39,063 nucleotides of DNA. It comes from Deltaproteobacteria bacterium (GTDB lineage Bacteria > Desulfobacterota > DSM-4660 > Desulfatiglandales > Desulfatiglandaceae). The number at the start of each line of letters is the position of its first letter. The first letter of the stretch is position 1. Shown here one piece after another: positions 7,718 to 15,962 of the stretch. The stretch lies in the NCBI GenBank assembly GCA_003646815.1, contig QMLQ01000003.1, positions 1 through 39,063 on the forward strand, given 5' to 3'. Under the pieces are notes generated by a model. The model was not told where the DNA came from and did not search any database. It saw nothing but the letters and a program-made list of their open reading frames with translations. A program made the position numbers and the translations under genes.

Positions 7718-8728
7718 ATGCATTCGGAGCAAATCGCGCTTGATCACGGGAGTGGCGGGGAAGCCTCCGCCGAGTTGGTGGAAAAGTTCTTTCTCCCTAT
7801 CCTGGACAACCCCTTTCTTCGGGAACTGGATGACAGCGCCGTTGTATCATTAAACGGGGAGAAGGTAGCGATGACCACGGACAGCTATGTGGTAGATCCC
7901 ATTTTTTTCCCTGGAGGCAACATAGGAAGCCTTGCCGTTCATGGGACTGTAAACGATCTTTCCATGCAAGGCGCCCAACCCCTCTATCTGACTCTGGGCC
8001 TTATCCTCGAGGAGGGCCTGCCCTTTGAAGACCTCCAAAAAGTCATGGAGGGTGTTGCCCAGGCAAGCAAAGAGAGTTCCATCAAGATTGTAGCCGGAGA
8101 CACAAAAGTAGTATCAAAGGGCCATGTTGACAAGCTGTTCATCAACACGGCCGGAGTAGGGCTCATCCCTCCCGCCATCAATGTGAGTGCCGGCAATGCC
8201 AGGCCGGGAGATGTGGTTCTCATCAACGGAAACATCGCCGACCATGGTATCGCCATTCTTACCCAGCGTGAAGGACTGCACTTTCAGTCCTCTATCAGGA
8301 GCGATTCCGCTCCCCTCAACGGGCTGGTGTCAGCCATGCTCCACGTATGCCCAGAGGTGCACGTCCTGCGTGATCCCACCCGTGGAGGAGTGGCCACGGC
8401 CTTGAACGAAATAGCAAGCCGGTCCAATGTCGCTGTTCAGCTTTACGAGGAACGGGTACCCATATCAGATCCAGTGCGGTCCGCCTGTGAAATGCTCGGG
8501 CTTGATCCTCTTTATGTGGCCAATGAAGGGAAGTGCCTCACCATCCTCCCCAGGAAACATGGGGAGGCTGTGCTCAAAGCCATGAAACATCATCCATATG
8601 GCGCGGGCGCAACTATGATCGGAGAAGTCCTGGAAAGCCCCCAGGGAAGGGTCCTCCTGAAAACACAGGTCGGCGGAACACGCATCCTCTCCACCTTGAC
8701 CGGAGCACAACTACCCAGGATTTGCTGA
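7718..8728 (+). CDS. hypE: hydrogenase maturation protein HypE
   Basis: HypE dehydrates the carbamoyl group on its C-terminal cysteine to a cyanide ligand for the iron of [NiFe]-hydrogenases, using ATP. The 336-aa product begins with LDHGSGGEAS and has the PurM-like ATP-binding motifs (DDSAVV, AVHGTVNDLSMQGAQP, VAGDTKVV, DPTRGGVATALNE). It ends exactly in the required PRIC. I chose the ATG at 7718, which has GGAG seven bases upstream and begins where the family begins. No other hyp gene or hydrogenase is in the window, so it works with genes elsewhere. It overlaps convergent ddl by 18 bases. Confidence 0.95.
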   Translation: MHSEQIALDHGSGGEASAELVEKFFLPILDNPFLRELDDSAVVSLNGEKVAMTTDSYVVDPIFFPGGNIGSLAVHGTVNDLSMQGAQPLYLTLGLILEEGLPFEDLQKVMEGVAQASKESSIKIVAGDTKVVSKGHVDKLFINTAGVGLIPPAINVSAGNARPGDVVLINGNIADHGIAILTQREGLHFQSSIRSDSAPLNGLVSAMLHVCPEVHVLRDPTRGGVATALNEIASRSNVAVQLYEERVPISDPVRSACEMLGLDPLYVANEGKCLTILPRKHGEAVLKAMKHHPYGAGATMIGEVLESPQGRVLLKTQVGGTRILSTLTGAQLPRIC

Positions 8729-9652
8729 AGGAAGTGAGAGTTCAATCAACCGGTCGAGGAGTGCCGACATGGCAAGACCCGCAGCACTTGCTGCCCGTGG
8801 AAAAAGGCTGTTTTCGGTCATCCCCGGTATGGTGTTTGTTTCAAGCATATAGATGTCTTCGCCGCTGACAATCATATCGGTCCTGCTCCATGCCTTGCAC
8901 TGCAGGGCATGGTGAGCTACCTTTGCACAATCCCTCAGCCTTTCGGCAATCGTTTCATCCAGGTCCGCTGGGCATATTTCGTTGGTCGCACCGGAGGTAT
9001 ACTTTGCCTCATAGTCAAAAAAATCATATGCGGCAGTGGGTACAATCTCAATGAGCGGCAAGGTCTCAAGGTCCCGGTTCCCGGTTACACAGCAGGTAAT
9101 CTCCCTGCCGCCTATGTATTCTTCCAGCATGACCTCGTCATCATAGAGCAACGCTTCTTTTATCCCTGCCAGGAGCGACTCTTCCGAATCACAGATGGAA
9201 ATGCCGAGGCTTGACCCTTCGGCAATGGGTTTCACCACTACTTTCCCACCAAAACTTTCCAAAAAGGCCCGTCCCTGAATTTTTTCTCCTCGTCTCCGGA
9301 TATGAAACCGTGGAACCTTCAACCCGACACCTTGGTAGAGATACTTGGTTATCTTCTTATTCAGGGCCATGGAACTGGAGAGCACCCCTGACCCCACGTA
9401 CGGAATACCGAGGAGATCGAGAAATCCCTGAATACGCCCATCTTCTCCCATCTTTCCATGGAGCAGGATGAAGGCCAGGTCAATGTTATCTTTATGTTCC
9501 AGGAGGGTCCCCAGGTGGTCTTTGGGATCATACAGCTCAACGTCATACCGCTCTTTGTCCAGAGCATCATACACCGTCTTCCCGCTTCCCAGCGATACCT
9601 CTCTCTCCCCGGACCACCCCCCCGCCAGAACCACTATCTTCTTTTTTCCCAT
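8711..9652 (-). CDS. ddl: D-alanine--D-alanine ligase
   Basis: Ddl joins two D-alanines with ATP for peptidoglycan precursor synthesis in the cytoplasm. The 313-aa ATP-grasp enzyme has GGWSGEREVSLGSG (E16), LHGKMGEDGRIQGFLDLLGIPYVGSG, the KP..EGSSLGI loop (about residues 141-151), LEEYIGGREITC, and the metal/substrate motif LETNTIPGMTENSL (about 270-283). All are normal for the family. The frame is open to a TTG at 9667. The ATG at 9652, with GGGGAG seven bases before it, gives the standard N-terminus. It stands alone, not in a mur cluster. Confidence 0.93.
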   Translation of the reverse strand: MGKKKIVVLAGGWSGEREVSLGSGKTVYDALDKERYDVELYDPKDHLGTLLEHKDNIDLAFILLHGKMGEDGRIQGFLDLLGIPYVGSGVLSSSMALNKKITKYLYQGVGLKVPRFHIRRRGEKIQGRAFLESFGGKVVVKPIAEGSSLGISICDSEESLLAGIKEALLYDDEVMLEEYIGGREITCCVTGNRDLETLPLIEIVPTAAYDFFDYEAKYTSGATNEICPADLDETIAERLRDCAKVAHHALQCKAWSRTDMIVSGEDIYMLETNTIPGMTENSLFPRAASAAGLAMSALLDRLIELSLPSANPG

Positions 9653-10193
9653 GCTCCTGCTCCCCAAAAAAATTATTTTTTTCTTTTCCTCAAAAAATCT
9701 CCCCTGGTTTTTTCCACCGGAACCGGCTCAAAGGATTATGCTCTGATTCGGTATGCTTCCGGGTTGATGCAAAATCTTTGCCTGATTCAATGTGGCTCTC
9801 AAAACCTCCTCAAGAGCCGGAAAAATTGACAGGAAAATTTGAAATTATGGCAATTTTCATCGTTTTTGCGAGAAAAAAGCAGATCTCAAATGTGACATTT
9901 TTTTTACACAAATCTCTTTCTTCCAATAATATGTTGATATCACGACCAAACTTACGCATCAAATTTTTCTTTGTCAAACAGGCAGTTACACAGAAGCAGG
10001 GAAATTAACTCGTAATATATGTATGTTAGCATCTGTCAAAAAAGGGAGTCAACCTAAATTACCGCTCTCCGCAATACCTTTTGACAGCGGGCCCGGATTT
10101 CAGTAAAAGCCCTTCTGTCAGTCTTGAAAATCAAACCCGTCACAATGCACCAATCTCCAGCAAGTTCAAAAGTTCAAAGGGAGTCATAATTTT
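9653..10193. other. AT-rich intergenic region upstream of dnaA (possible origin or promoter region)
   Basis: This is a 541-base non-coding stretch between divergent ddl and dnaA, rich in A/T runs, especially 9655-9710 and 9820-10030. It holds one match to the relaxed DnaA-box pattern TTWTNCACA (TTTTACACA, 9902-9910), a candidate promoter at 10081-10109, and a tandem AGTTCAAA pair at 10163-10178. I see no cluster of standard DnaA boxes, so an origin here is possible but not shown. Confidence 0.4.
10081..10109 (+). promoter_or_regulatory. candidate sigma-70 promoter for dnaA
   Basis: A perfect TTGACA (10081-10086) is followed after 17 bases by TAAAAG (10104-10109), a 4/6 match to the -10 consensus. 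It lies about 85 bases before the dnaA start codon. This is a sequence match only. Confidence 0.35.
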
Positions 10194-11543
10194 ATGGAAG
10201 CCATTTGGGAAGGGGTGAAAGAACAAATAAAAGCGGAACTGTCCCAATCAAGCTTCTCCCTCTGGATAAAACCACTGACGTTTTCAGAAAAAAAGGACGG
10301 CACCGTTGTGCTCGCCTGCCCAAACAAGTTTTCAAAAAAATGGGTTACCGAAAATTATGCGGATCTGATCCAGGCAAAACTCCGTTCCGCGGCCGGCATT
10401 GATTGCGCTATCGGCTTTAAGGTTGCGCGCATCAAGAGGAAGGTTCTTCCGCCCCCTCTCGTGGCAAACGAAGGGCAGCTCCTGCTCCTGGATGTGCCGG
10501 GGAAACGAAACAACGGCCACAGGAAACTCAACACAAACTACACATTTGACCGCTTTGTGGTTGGTCGTTCCAATGAATTTGCGTACTCAGCGTCTAAAGC
10601 CCTGGCTGAGGGAGGCACATGGAATTACCATTCGCTGCTCATGCTTGCAAACACAGGCTTGGGGAAAAGTCACCTCTCCCAGGCTGTTGGCAACGCCATA
10701 TTAAATCAAAACCCCGCAAGTCGTATTTATTACATTACCGCCGAAGATTTCACTAACGAGATGATCTACTCGCTAAAACAGGGTCGTATTGAGGCATTCA
10801 AGAACAAATACCGGCACTCCTGTGACGTCCTCCTCCTGGAGGAGGTCCATTTTCTCAGCGGGAAGGAGAAAACCCAGCTCGAGCTTGGATACACCCTTGA
10901 TGTCCTTGCCAATGAAAACAAAAAGATTATTTTTACCAGCTCCCTGGCACCAAAAGACATTCCAAGCATGTCCAAGGAACTGACTTCCCGACTTACTTCG
11001 GGACTCATCACGTCCATCGGCAAACCAGATTATGAAACACGTATAAAAATCCTCACCAGAAAGGCCCTGGAGTTGGGGCTTGTCCTCTCTGACGACATTC
11101 TTTCTCTCTTTGCCCGTAATCTCAATTATGATGTACGTCAGATGGAGAGTGCCCTCAAGTGCCTCAAGGCCAGAAGCGAACTCCTCAACGTCAGAATAGA
11201 CATTGACCTTGCAAAAGAAGTCCTTGGATGCCTTGTTTCCCCCGATCGAACCATCGGACTTAAAGACATAGAAAAACTTGTCTGCAAGTATTACCGCGTC
11301 GATCCTGAAATGCTTCGATCCAATTCAAGAAAAAAGATGCATGCCTATCCCCGAAATGTGTATCTTTACCTCTGCAGGCAGCATACGGATGAAACGCTTG
11401 AAAATATCGCGAGTTCTGTCAAGAGAAGCCATTCAACCACCCTTTATGCATCTGAGGTCATTGATCGAAAGATAAAAACAGACGCCCAGATCAGAAACCA
11501 GATCATGTTCCTGAACCAGAAGCTCGACGAAATGAAGAAATGA
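10194..11543 (+). CDS. dnaA: divergent DnaA replication initiator
   Basis: DnaA is the AAA+ ATPase that binds boxes at the origin and melts it. The 449-aa product keeps all four domains: an N-terminal oligomerisation domain (WEGVKEQIKAELSQSSFSLWIKPL), a short linker, an AAA+ core from NTNYTFDRFVVGRSNEFA, and a C-terminal DNA-binding domain. Several signatures differ from standard DnaA. Walker A is NTGLGKSH (K158, S159), Walker B is LLLEEVHFL with Glu-Glu for Asp-Asp, and box VII is KELTSRLTSGL with only R266 of the usual pair. The DNA-contact helix is KRSHSTTLYAS (411-420) in place of GRDHTTVLHA. The sensor II Arg (R315) is kept. GGGAG lies 12 bases before the ATG. There is no dnaN or recF beside it. 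It could be the main initiator or a second, specialised DnaA. Confidence 0.85.
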   Translation: MEAIWEGVKEQIKAELSQSSFSLWIKPLTFSEKKDGTVVLACPNKFSKKWVTENYADLIQAKLRSAAGIDCAIGFKVARIKRKVLPPPLVANEGQLLLLDVPGKRNNGHRKLNTNYTFDRFVVGRSNEFAYSASKALAEGGTWNYHSLLMLANTGLGKSHLSQAVGNAILNQNPASRIYYITAEDFTNEMIYSLKQGRIEAFKNKYRHSCDVLLLEEVHFLSGKEKTQLELGYTLDVLANENKKIIFTSSLAPKDIPSMSKELTSRLTSGLITSIGKPDYETRIKILTRKALELGLVLSDDILSLFARNLNYDVRQMESALKCLKARSELLNVRIDIDLAKEVLGCLVSPDRTIGLKDIEKLVCKYYRVDPEMLRSNSRKKMHAYPRNVYLYLCRQHTDETLENIASSVKRSHSTTLYASEVIDRKIKTDAQIRNQIMFLNQKLDEMKK

Positions 11544-11797
11544 TCCACCTGGAAGACTCGTCATTCAAAAGATTTTGCCTGTGGTTCCTTATCGGCCTCT
11601 GTTTCCTCCTGGCGGGGTATCTCTTCCTGGTTCTTTCCCTTTCCATACTCATAGGGATCAGAGCAGTCCCCCAACCCGGCTCCTGGGTCCCCATTTTCTC
11701 CGGCAGTGTTTGTCTTATTCCAGTCCTCTGGGCCCTCATCAGGATTACAAAGCTGCTTCTCGCCCAGATGGCCGAAGAGGATATTGTCAATGTTTAG
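11540..11797 (+). CDS. small two-helix membrane protein of unknown function
   Basis: This 85-aa protein overlaps the dnaA stop by four bases (ATGA), so it is probably translationally coupled to dnaA. It has two clear hydrophobic segments, at about residues 13-41 and 50-72, separated by a short loop with GIRAVPQPGSW, and an acidic C-terminus (AEEDIVNV). I do not recognise a family. Its TAG stop (11795-11797) is formed by the outer end of a dispersed palindromic repeat, so the original C-terminus may have been altered by repeat insertion. A membrane link for DnaA would be speculation. Confidence 0.65.
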   Translation: MIHLEDSSFKRFCLWFLIGLCFLLAGYLFLVLSLSILIGIRAVPQPGSWVPIFSGSVCLIPVLWALIRITKLLLAQMAEEDIVNV

Positions 11798-11860
11798 CCG
11801 GCATTTCTTACGGGCCTCTCCACTACCACAGGAGATTGCCAGTGAAAAATGCGGGTTAGC
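11795..11860. repeat. short copy of the dispersed palindromic repeat
   Basis: The arms 11795-11815 and 11838-11858 are inverted copies of each other (16 of 21 positions match), with a 22-base middle containing CCACTACCACAG. The arms match those of the full element at 20977-21159. The outermost TAG and TAA triplets are the stop codons of the two convergent genes on either side. The element could act as a two-way transcription stop. Confidence 0.8.
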
Positions 11861-12038
11861 GTTCTTCCTGCTCATAAAAGGACAGAAGAAATGCTTCATC
11901 TTTGGGTGAGAGATTGAATCTGGCCGCTCCCTCTTCGATCAGTCGCGACAGTGAGGCATGGTCATCTTCTTTCCGTTTCTCCGAAATCCACTTGACCGCT
12001 TGCCTTACTTTCTCGCCCTTCGGTTGAATGGTGGCCAT
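11856..12038 (-). CDS. small hypothetical protein
   Basis: This 60-aa hydrophilic protein is unrecognised. It is rich in charged residues (KGEKVRQAVKWISEKRKEDD) and helical in character, with an N-terminal basic part and an acidic C-terminal half ending SFYEQEER. Support for it being real is a strong AAGGAGG seven to nine bases before the ATG and its place 35 bases behind the dehydrogenase gene on the same strand. Its stop codon lies in the arm of the dispersed repeat. No membrane segment or signal is seen. Confidence 0.65.
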   Translation of the reverse strand: MATIQPKGEKVRQAVKWISEKRKEDDHASLSRLIEEGAARFNLSPKDEAFLLSFYEQEER

Positions 12039-12073
12039 TTTTAGTATCCTCCTTTGTCAAAAACTCTTCGTTT

Positions 12074-13063
12074 CTATGCCCTACGGTCCGAATTCCCATG
12101 GATGTCATCCCAATTCAAACAGTCTGCCGGCCTTTTGCCCACCAAGCCGGCAAGCAGATTTTCTGCGGCCCTCAATGCCATCCTGCTCCTGGTCTCGACC
12201 GTTGCACTCCCCATATGGGGCAGCAGAACAACATTGTTGAGTTCTTTAAGTCCCGGCGTCAAGGCGGGTTCCTCTTCATACACGTCGAGCCCTGCACCGG
12301 CGATAGTTCTCTTTTCCAATGCCCTGACAAGAGCCTTTTCATCCACCACAGGGCCCCGCGAGGTATTAATTAAGTAGGCGGACTCTCGCATCATCGCCAA
12401 TTCTTTTTCGCCTATGAGATGGTGTGTATCAGGTGTCAATGGAACATGCAAGCTCACAAAATCCGCCCGGGAAAGCAGGCTTTCCATATCACGATAGGAA
12501 AGCTCCAATTCCCTTTCCTGCTCGGGAGCCATCCTCGTGCGGCTGTGGTAAAGGACTTCCATTTCAAAACCTCTTGCCCGCCGCGCAACCGCCTTTCCGA
12601 TTCTTCCGAGCCCGACAATCCCCAATGTCTTTCCTGAAACCTCATGGCCAAGGAAATACATTGGCGCCCAGAACCTGAATCCGCCCTCCCTTGTCATGAG
12701 GTCCCCTTCCACCAGCCGACGCGCGACCGCGAGCATAAGGGCAAAGGCCAGGTCTGCCGTGGCATCAGTGAGAACACCCGGTGTGTTTGAAACAGGGATT
12801 CCCCTTTTTGATGCCGCCTCAATATCTATATTGTCATAGCCCACGGCCATGTTTGCAATAACTCTCAGCCGGGGAGCATGCTGCAATAAATCATCGTCAA
12901 TCCGGTCGGTGATCATACAAAGGAGACCTTCTTTGTCTCCCACCATTTCTACGAACCTGCTCCTTTCCAAGGGACGGTCCTCTGTATGGAACTCTACAGC
13001 ATGCATCTCTCCCAGCAGGGACAGCACTTTCTCCGGAAGGTTTCCCGTGACCAGTACGTTCAT
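12074..13063 (-). CDS. D-2-hydroxyacid dehydrogenase (glyoxylate/hydroxypyruvate reductase-like)
   Basis: This 329-aa enzyme belongs to the D-isomer-specific 2-hydroxyacid dehydrogenases, which reduce 2-oxoacids such as glyoxylate or hydroxypyruvate with NAD(P)H. The Rossmann motif GLGRIG is at 151-156. The catalytic triad is R236 (NTSRGPVVDE), E265 (DVYEEEP) and H283 (LLPHMGSAT). The HSRTR at 173-177 after the second strand suggests a preference for NADP(H), as in glyoxylate reductases. AAGGAGGG before the ATG sets the start. The substrate cannot be fixed from sequence. Its downstream partner is the 60-aa hypothetical gene. Confidence 0.9.
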   Translation of the reverse strand: MNVLVTGNLPEKVLSLLGEMHAVEFHTEDRPLERSRFVEMVGDKEGLLCMITDRIDDDLLQHAPRLRVIANMAVGYDNIDIEAASKRGIPVSNTPGVLTDATADLAFALMLAVARRLVEGDLMTREGGFRFWAPMYFLGHEVSGKTLGIVGLGRIGKAVARRARGFEMEVLYHSRTRMAPEQERELELSYRDMESLLSRADFVSLHVPLTPDTHHLIGEKELAMMRESAYLINTSRGPVVDEKALVRALEKRTIAGAGLDVYEEEPALTPGLKELNNVVLLPHMGSATVETRSRMALRAAENLLAGLVGKRPADCLNWDDIHGNSDRRA

Positions 13064-13112
13064 ACTGCCCTCCTTTCTAAGTTTTTTCCCTGATCAATGC
13101 TGTTCAATTTTT

Positions 13113-13145
13113 GTACTTTGCACTCAGTACTTTGCACTTCGCACT
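13113..13145. repeat. short tandem-like direct repeats
   Basis: GTACTTTGCACT occurs at 13113-13124 and again at 13127-13138, followed at once by a partial TTCGCACT. It lies just before the half copy of the palindromic repeat, where the missing left half would be. The function is unknown; it may mark a rearranged repeat end. Confidence 0.6.
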
Positions 13146-13150
13146 GAATT

Positions 13151-13236
13151 ATGTCAAAGTCATTTTTCAAGCGCAACGCAGGAGCCATGCGGCTATCCGC
13201 CGCCACAGTAGATTACCCGTGAGAAGTGCGGGTTAG
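13151..13236 (+). repeat. right-half copy of the dispersed palindromic repeat
   Basis: Positions 13153-13236 align without gaps to 21075-21158 of the full element with six mismatches in 84 bases. The conserved core runs GTCAAAGTCATTTTTCAAGC and ends in the arm CCCGTGAGAAGTGCGGG. The left half is missing. It lies between the divergent dehydrogenase and FecR-protein genes. Confidence 0.88.
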
Positions 13237-13362
13237 TTGAGTCCAGGGAAAATATCCATTCTCCTGTAGACAAAATTCCCGCAAAAAGCGTCTTTGCAAA
13301 TAACGTTTCATGCGGGGAGAAACCCGCGAACGCCTGAACGGAAACGAAAAGGAGGGCTCAAT

Positions 13363-15201
13363 ATGAAAAAAATCACAGAAGAGCTCCTGCTCCTGCTCAT
13401 TTTGCTCATCATCATACCGTTTTCTTCTGTTTATGCCCAATGGGACCCTGAAGGATCGGAAGAAGCTATCCTTGTGGGCCGCCTATCGCATATTGAAGGG
13501 ACAGTCTCCCAGTACCTTCCTGATGAAGATCAATGGATTTCCGCTGAAGAAGATGCTCCTTTCGGAAAAGATGATATCCTGCAGTCCGGTCGAGATGGAA
13601 GAGCCGAGCTGATCATCCCTAATAATACCTGGATAAGGCTGGACAATGATACTCAAATGCACATTGTGTCACTCCAGGCTGACCGTACCCATGTCGCCAT
13701 AGATGCGGGGACTGTTCGTTTCTATAACAAAGGATCAAATGCCATCATCAGGGTTGCAACACCTTTCGGTTCTGTATCTGCTTCCTCCAGGAGCAGCTTT
13801 GACATTTACGTGGATGACGCGTCTGTCGAGGTTATTGCCTTGAAGGGACGGGTTTCCTTTGTCCACACGCCTGATAAGAAAGAGTATGAGGTCATGGCTG
13901 GGTCCACCTCTCTGCTGGCCGAGCGGCATCGGATCACTGCCGGAAAAGGAACTCTCGCCCGGGACTGGGAGATTTGGAACAACCGACGGGACAATCTGTG
14001 GCGCATGCGGGCGCAGGAAGATGGAAGATCCCGGGACTACCTTCCCCCGCCGCTTTCAGATGAATCATACGTCCTGGACTCCTATGGGAGATGGGTCAGG
14101 GTCTATTACGATGGGGCATACCGCACTTTGTGGCGTCCCGTCCGCATTGGAATCGGATGGGCCCCTTTCACCGTGGGAACTTGGATAATGTGGCACGGCG
14201 ATTACTGCTGGATTCCCGAAGAACCATTCGGCTATCTAACCCACCACTATGGAAATTGGGTGCTGGTAAACAATCTCTGGTACTGGGCCCCGCCTGCCAC
14301 CGGAATCAGTATCGGATTCGGTTCACCGTCCCTCCATATCGGATTCACCTGGTATCCGGGAAGGGTCGGTTGGGTACGTTCCGGTCCCTCCATCGGCTGG
14401 GTACCGCTGGCCCCCTACGAACCATATTACTGCCGCCATCGTTGGGGTCCGCGTGTGATTGTCGTAAAAAATGTTCGCGCAAAAACCATCATCGTGAAGG
14501 AAAGGCGATACAGGTACGCCCGCCACACGCTTATAGTCCGGGATAGAAATCACCTCCGGATCCACCGTAAGAAAAAAACCGGGGCCTTCGCGACAAGGAA
14601 GCGCCTGACAGCACCGTCTCAGAAAACACTTCGCGGGAAACCATGGAAGAAACAGGAACCCAAACGCAGGATAGACAGAAAACAGAAATATGAGCCACGG
14701 AGAACCCTTGTGGCCAGGGAACATAAGACCACCTCAAATCTAAGAAAAAAGCACCTCCGTCATGCGAATCTGAAAACGCTGCCGAAACCACATGCGGCGT
14801 ATCCGAAACTCGCATCTGCTGGGAGCACGGCTCATCATCCCGCAAAAAGAAGGGCCCTACGGAAAAAAAGAGAGGCACCGGCGCCAAAACTGGTCCGGAA
14901 ACGAAACAAGACGAAAAGGACAAAGTTGCCGGTGCGTCAACAGCGAACATTCGGCAGACAAAAACAACAGCACAAGGTTGAGCAGGCCCTCCAGGTTCCC
15001 CAATTCAGATCAAGACGTGAAAAGGCGAAACATGAATGGAGGCAGGTGAAAAAACAGCCACGGCGAGTCAAGGTCCACCCTGTGGGACGATTCAAGGCAA
15101 GAGCAGAACTTGAAGACCAACGAATGGCCCCGCTCCGATTTGTCCAAAGAGAACAACACCATCAGCGTTCATCTGCCAGGATGCCGGTCTGGCAAAGATG
15201 A
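13363..15201 (+). CDS. secreted FecR-domain protein with DUF6600-like region and long basic tail
   Basis: This 612-aa exported protein has a signal peptide at residues 1-26 (MKKITEELLLLLILLIIIPF, cut near VYAQ). A FecR-type beta domain (about 35-170) includes HIEGTVSQY, FGKDDILQSGRDGRAELII and VRFYNKGSNAIIRVATPFGSV. A Trp/Tyr-rich region at about 224-362 looks like DUF6600 (YGRWVRVYYDGAYRTLWRPV, WIMWHGDYCWIPEEPFGYL, GWVPLAPYEPYY). The last 250 residues are extremely rich in Arg, Lys, His and Gln with almost no predicted fold. The start is set by AAAGGAGGG upstream. The FecR domain here is probably structural or peptidoglycan/polymer-binding and not a sigma regulator, as no sigma factor or TonB receptor is near. 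The function is unknown. Confidence 0.85.
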   Translation: MKKITEELLLLLILLIIIPFSSVYAQWDPEGSEEAILVGRLSHIEGTVSQYLPDEDQWISAEEDAPFGKDDILQSGRDGRAELIIPNNTWIRLDNDTQMHIVSLQADRTHVAIDAGTVRFYNKGSNAIIRVATPFGSVSASSRSSFDIYVDDASVEVIALKGRVSFVHTPDKKEYEVMAGSTSLLAERHRITAGKGTLARDWEIWNNRRDNLWRMRAQEDGRSRDYLPPPLSDESYVLDSYGRWVRVYYDGAYRTLWRPVRIGIGWAPFTVGTWIMWHGDYCWIPEEPFGYLTHHYGNWVLVNNLWYWAPPATGISIGFGSPSLHIGFTWYPGRVGWVRSGPSIGWVPLAPYEPYYCRHRWGPRVIVVKNVRAKTIIVKERRYRYARHTLIVRDRNHLRIHRKKKTGAFATRKRLTAPSQKTLRGKPWKKQEPKRRIDRKQKYEPRRTLVAREHKTTSNLRKKHLRHANLKTLPKPHAAYPKLASAGSTAHHPAKRRALRKKREAPAPKLVRKRNKTKRTKLPVRQQRTFGRQKQQHKVEQALQVPQFRSRREKAKHEWRQVKKQPRRVKVHPVGRFKARAELEDQRMAPLRFVQREQHHQRSSARMPVWQR

Positions 15202-15260
15202 TTTGCAGGGCACCTTCCCCTGTTGACATGGCATCGTTTTTGTCCTATTGAGTGCACAGA

Positions 15261-15282
15261 GCCCGTGAGAAAAGCGGGCTAG
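15261..15282 (-). repeat. single arm of the dispersed palindromic repeat
   Basis: GCCCGTGAGAAAAGCGGGCT begins at 15261; the 21 bases 15261-15281 are the exact reverse complement of the left arm at 20977-20997. The arm itself can fold as GCCCG...CGGGC. It lies between the FecR-protein gene and dedA. Confidence 0.85.
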
Positions 15283-15329
15283 TTGTGCTCAACAGCATGT
15301 AAACCACTGTCAAAGGGGAATGGCACACC

Positions 15330-15962
15330 GTGCTCCACCAGGTTATTACGTGGATTGTCCAGACCGTAGCCCACTGGGGATATCCGGGTATTGTTGCCCT
15401 GATGTTTCTGGAATCCTCTTTTTTCCCTTTTCCCAGTGAGATCGTCATCGCGCCGGCCGGATACCTGGCGTTCAGAGGAGATATGTCCCTCTGGCTCGTC
15501 ATTGTCTGCGGCGTGTGTGGCAGCCTCCTGGGTGCCATATTCAACTACTGGCTGGCCATCCAATTTGGCAGACCTTTTTTTGAGAAATACGGCAGGTATT
15601 TATTCGTGAGCAGGAAGGCCCTGGACAGGGCTGATGGCTTCTTTCAGCGGCACGGGCATATCAGTACCTTCGTGGGTCGACTTCTGCCAGGTATCCGGCA
15701 ATACATATCCCTTCCCGCCGGGCTTGCGCGCATGAATTTCTCTCTTTTTTGTGTTTTCACAGCCCTCGGTGCAGGCATCTGGGTCGTCGTTCTTGCTCTT
15801 ACAGGGTTCCTGTTCGGTCAGAACCAGGCACTTCTCATGTCAAATATACACAGGATAAGTATCTGGCTGGTCCTCTTTTGTATCGGTGTGGTGGCGGTGT
15901 ACGTGTGGCGGAAAAAGAAGAAGTCCTTCAAGCCTCCTCATGCCACAAAACGCGGAGCGTAA
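15330..15962 (+). CDS. DedA-family membrane protein
   Basis: This 210-aa integral membrane protein belongs to the DedA/SNARE-associated family. Members act as lipid-carrier flippases or transporters, including undecaprenyl-phosphate recycling. Family motifs are [18 protein letters not shown] (about residues 27-45), the G.....Y..G...G loop ([19 protein letters not shown]), and the amphipathic [27 protein letters not shown] segment (about 105-136) with its conserved Arg and Pro. A basic tail follows. The start is GTG at 15330 with GGGG upstream. The 3' end overlaps a convergent PAP2 phosphatase by 35 bases. That pairing fits a shared polyprenyl-phosphate or lipid-phosphate theme, by inference. 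Confidence 0.9.
   Translation: MLHQVITWIVQTVAHWGYPGIVALMFLESSFFPFPSEIVIAPAGYLAFRGDMSLWLVIVCGVCGSLLGAIFNYWLAIQFGRPFFEKYGRYLFVSRKALDRADGFFQRHGHISTFVGRLLPGIRQYISLPAGLARMNFSLFCVFTALGAGIWVVVLALTGFLFGQNQALLMSNIHRISIWLVLFCIGVVAVYVWRKKKKSFKPPHATKRGA

Noticed and set aside
9653-10193. A chromosomal origin with DnaA boxes
   Set aside because: Only one relaxed box match (9902-9910) was found, so I list the region as AT-rich intergenic and do not call it oriC.
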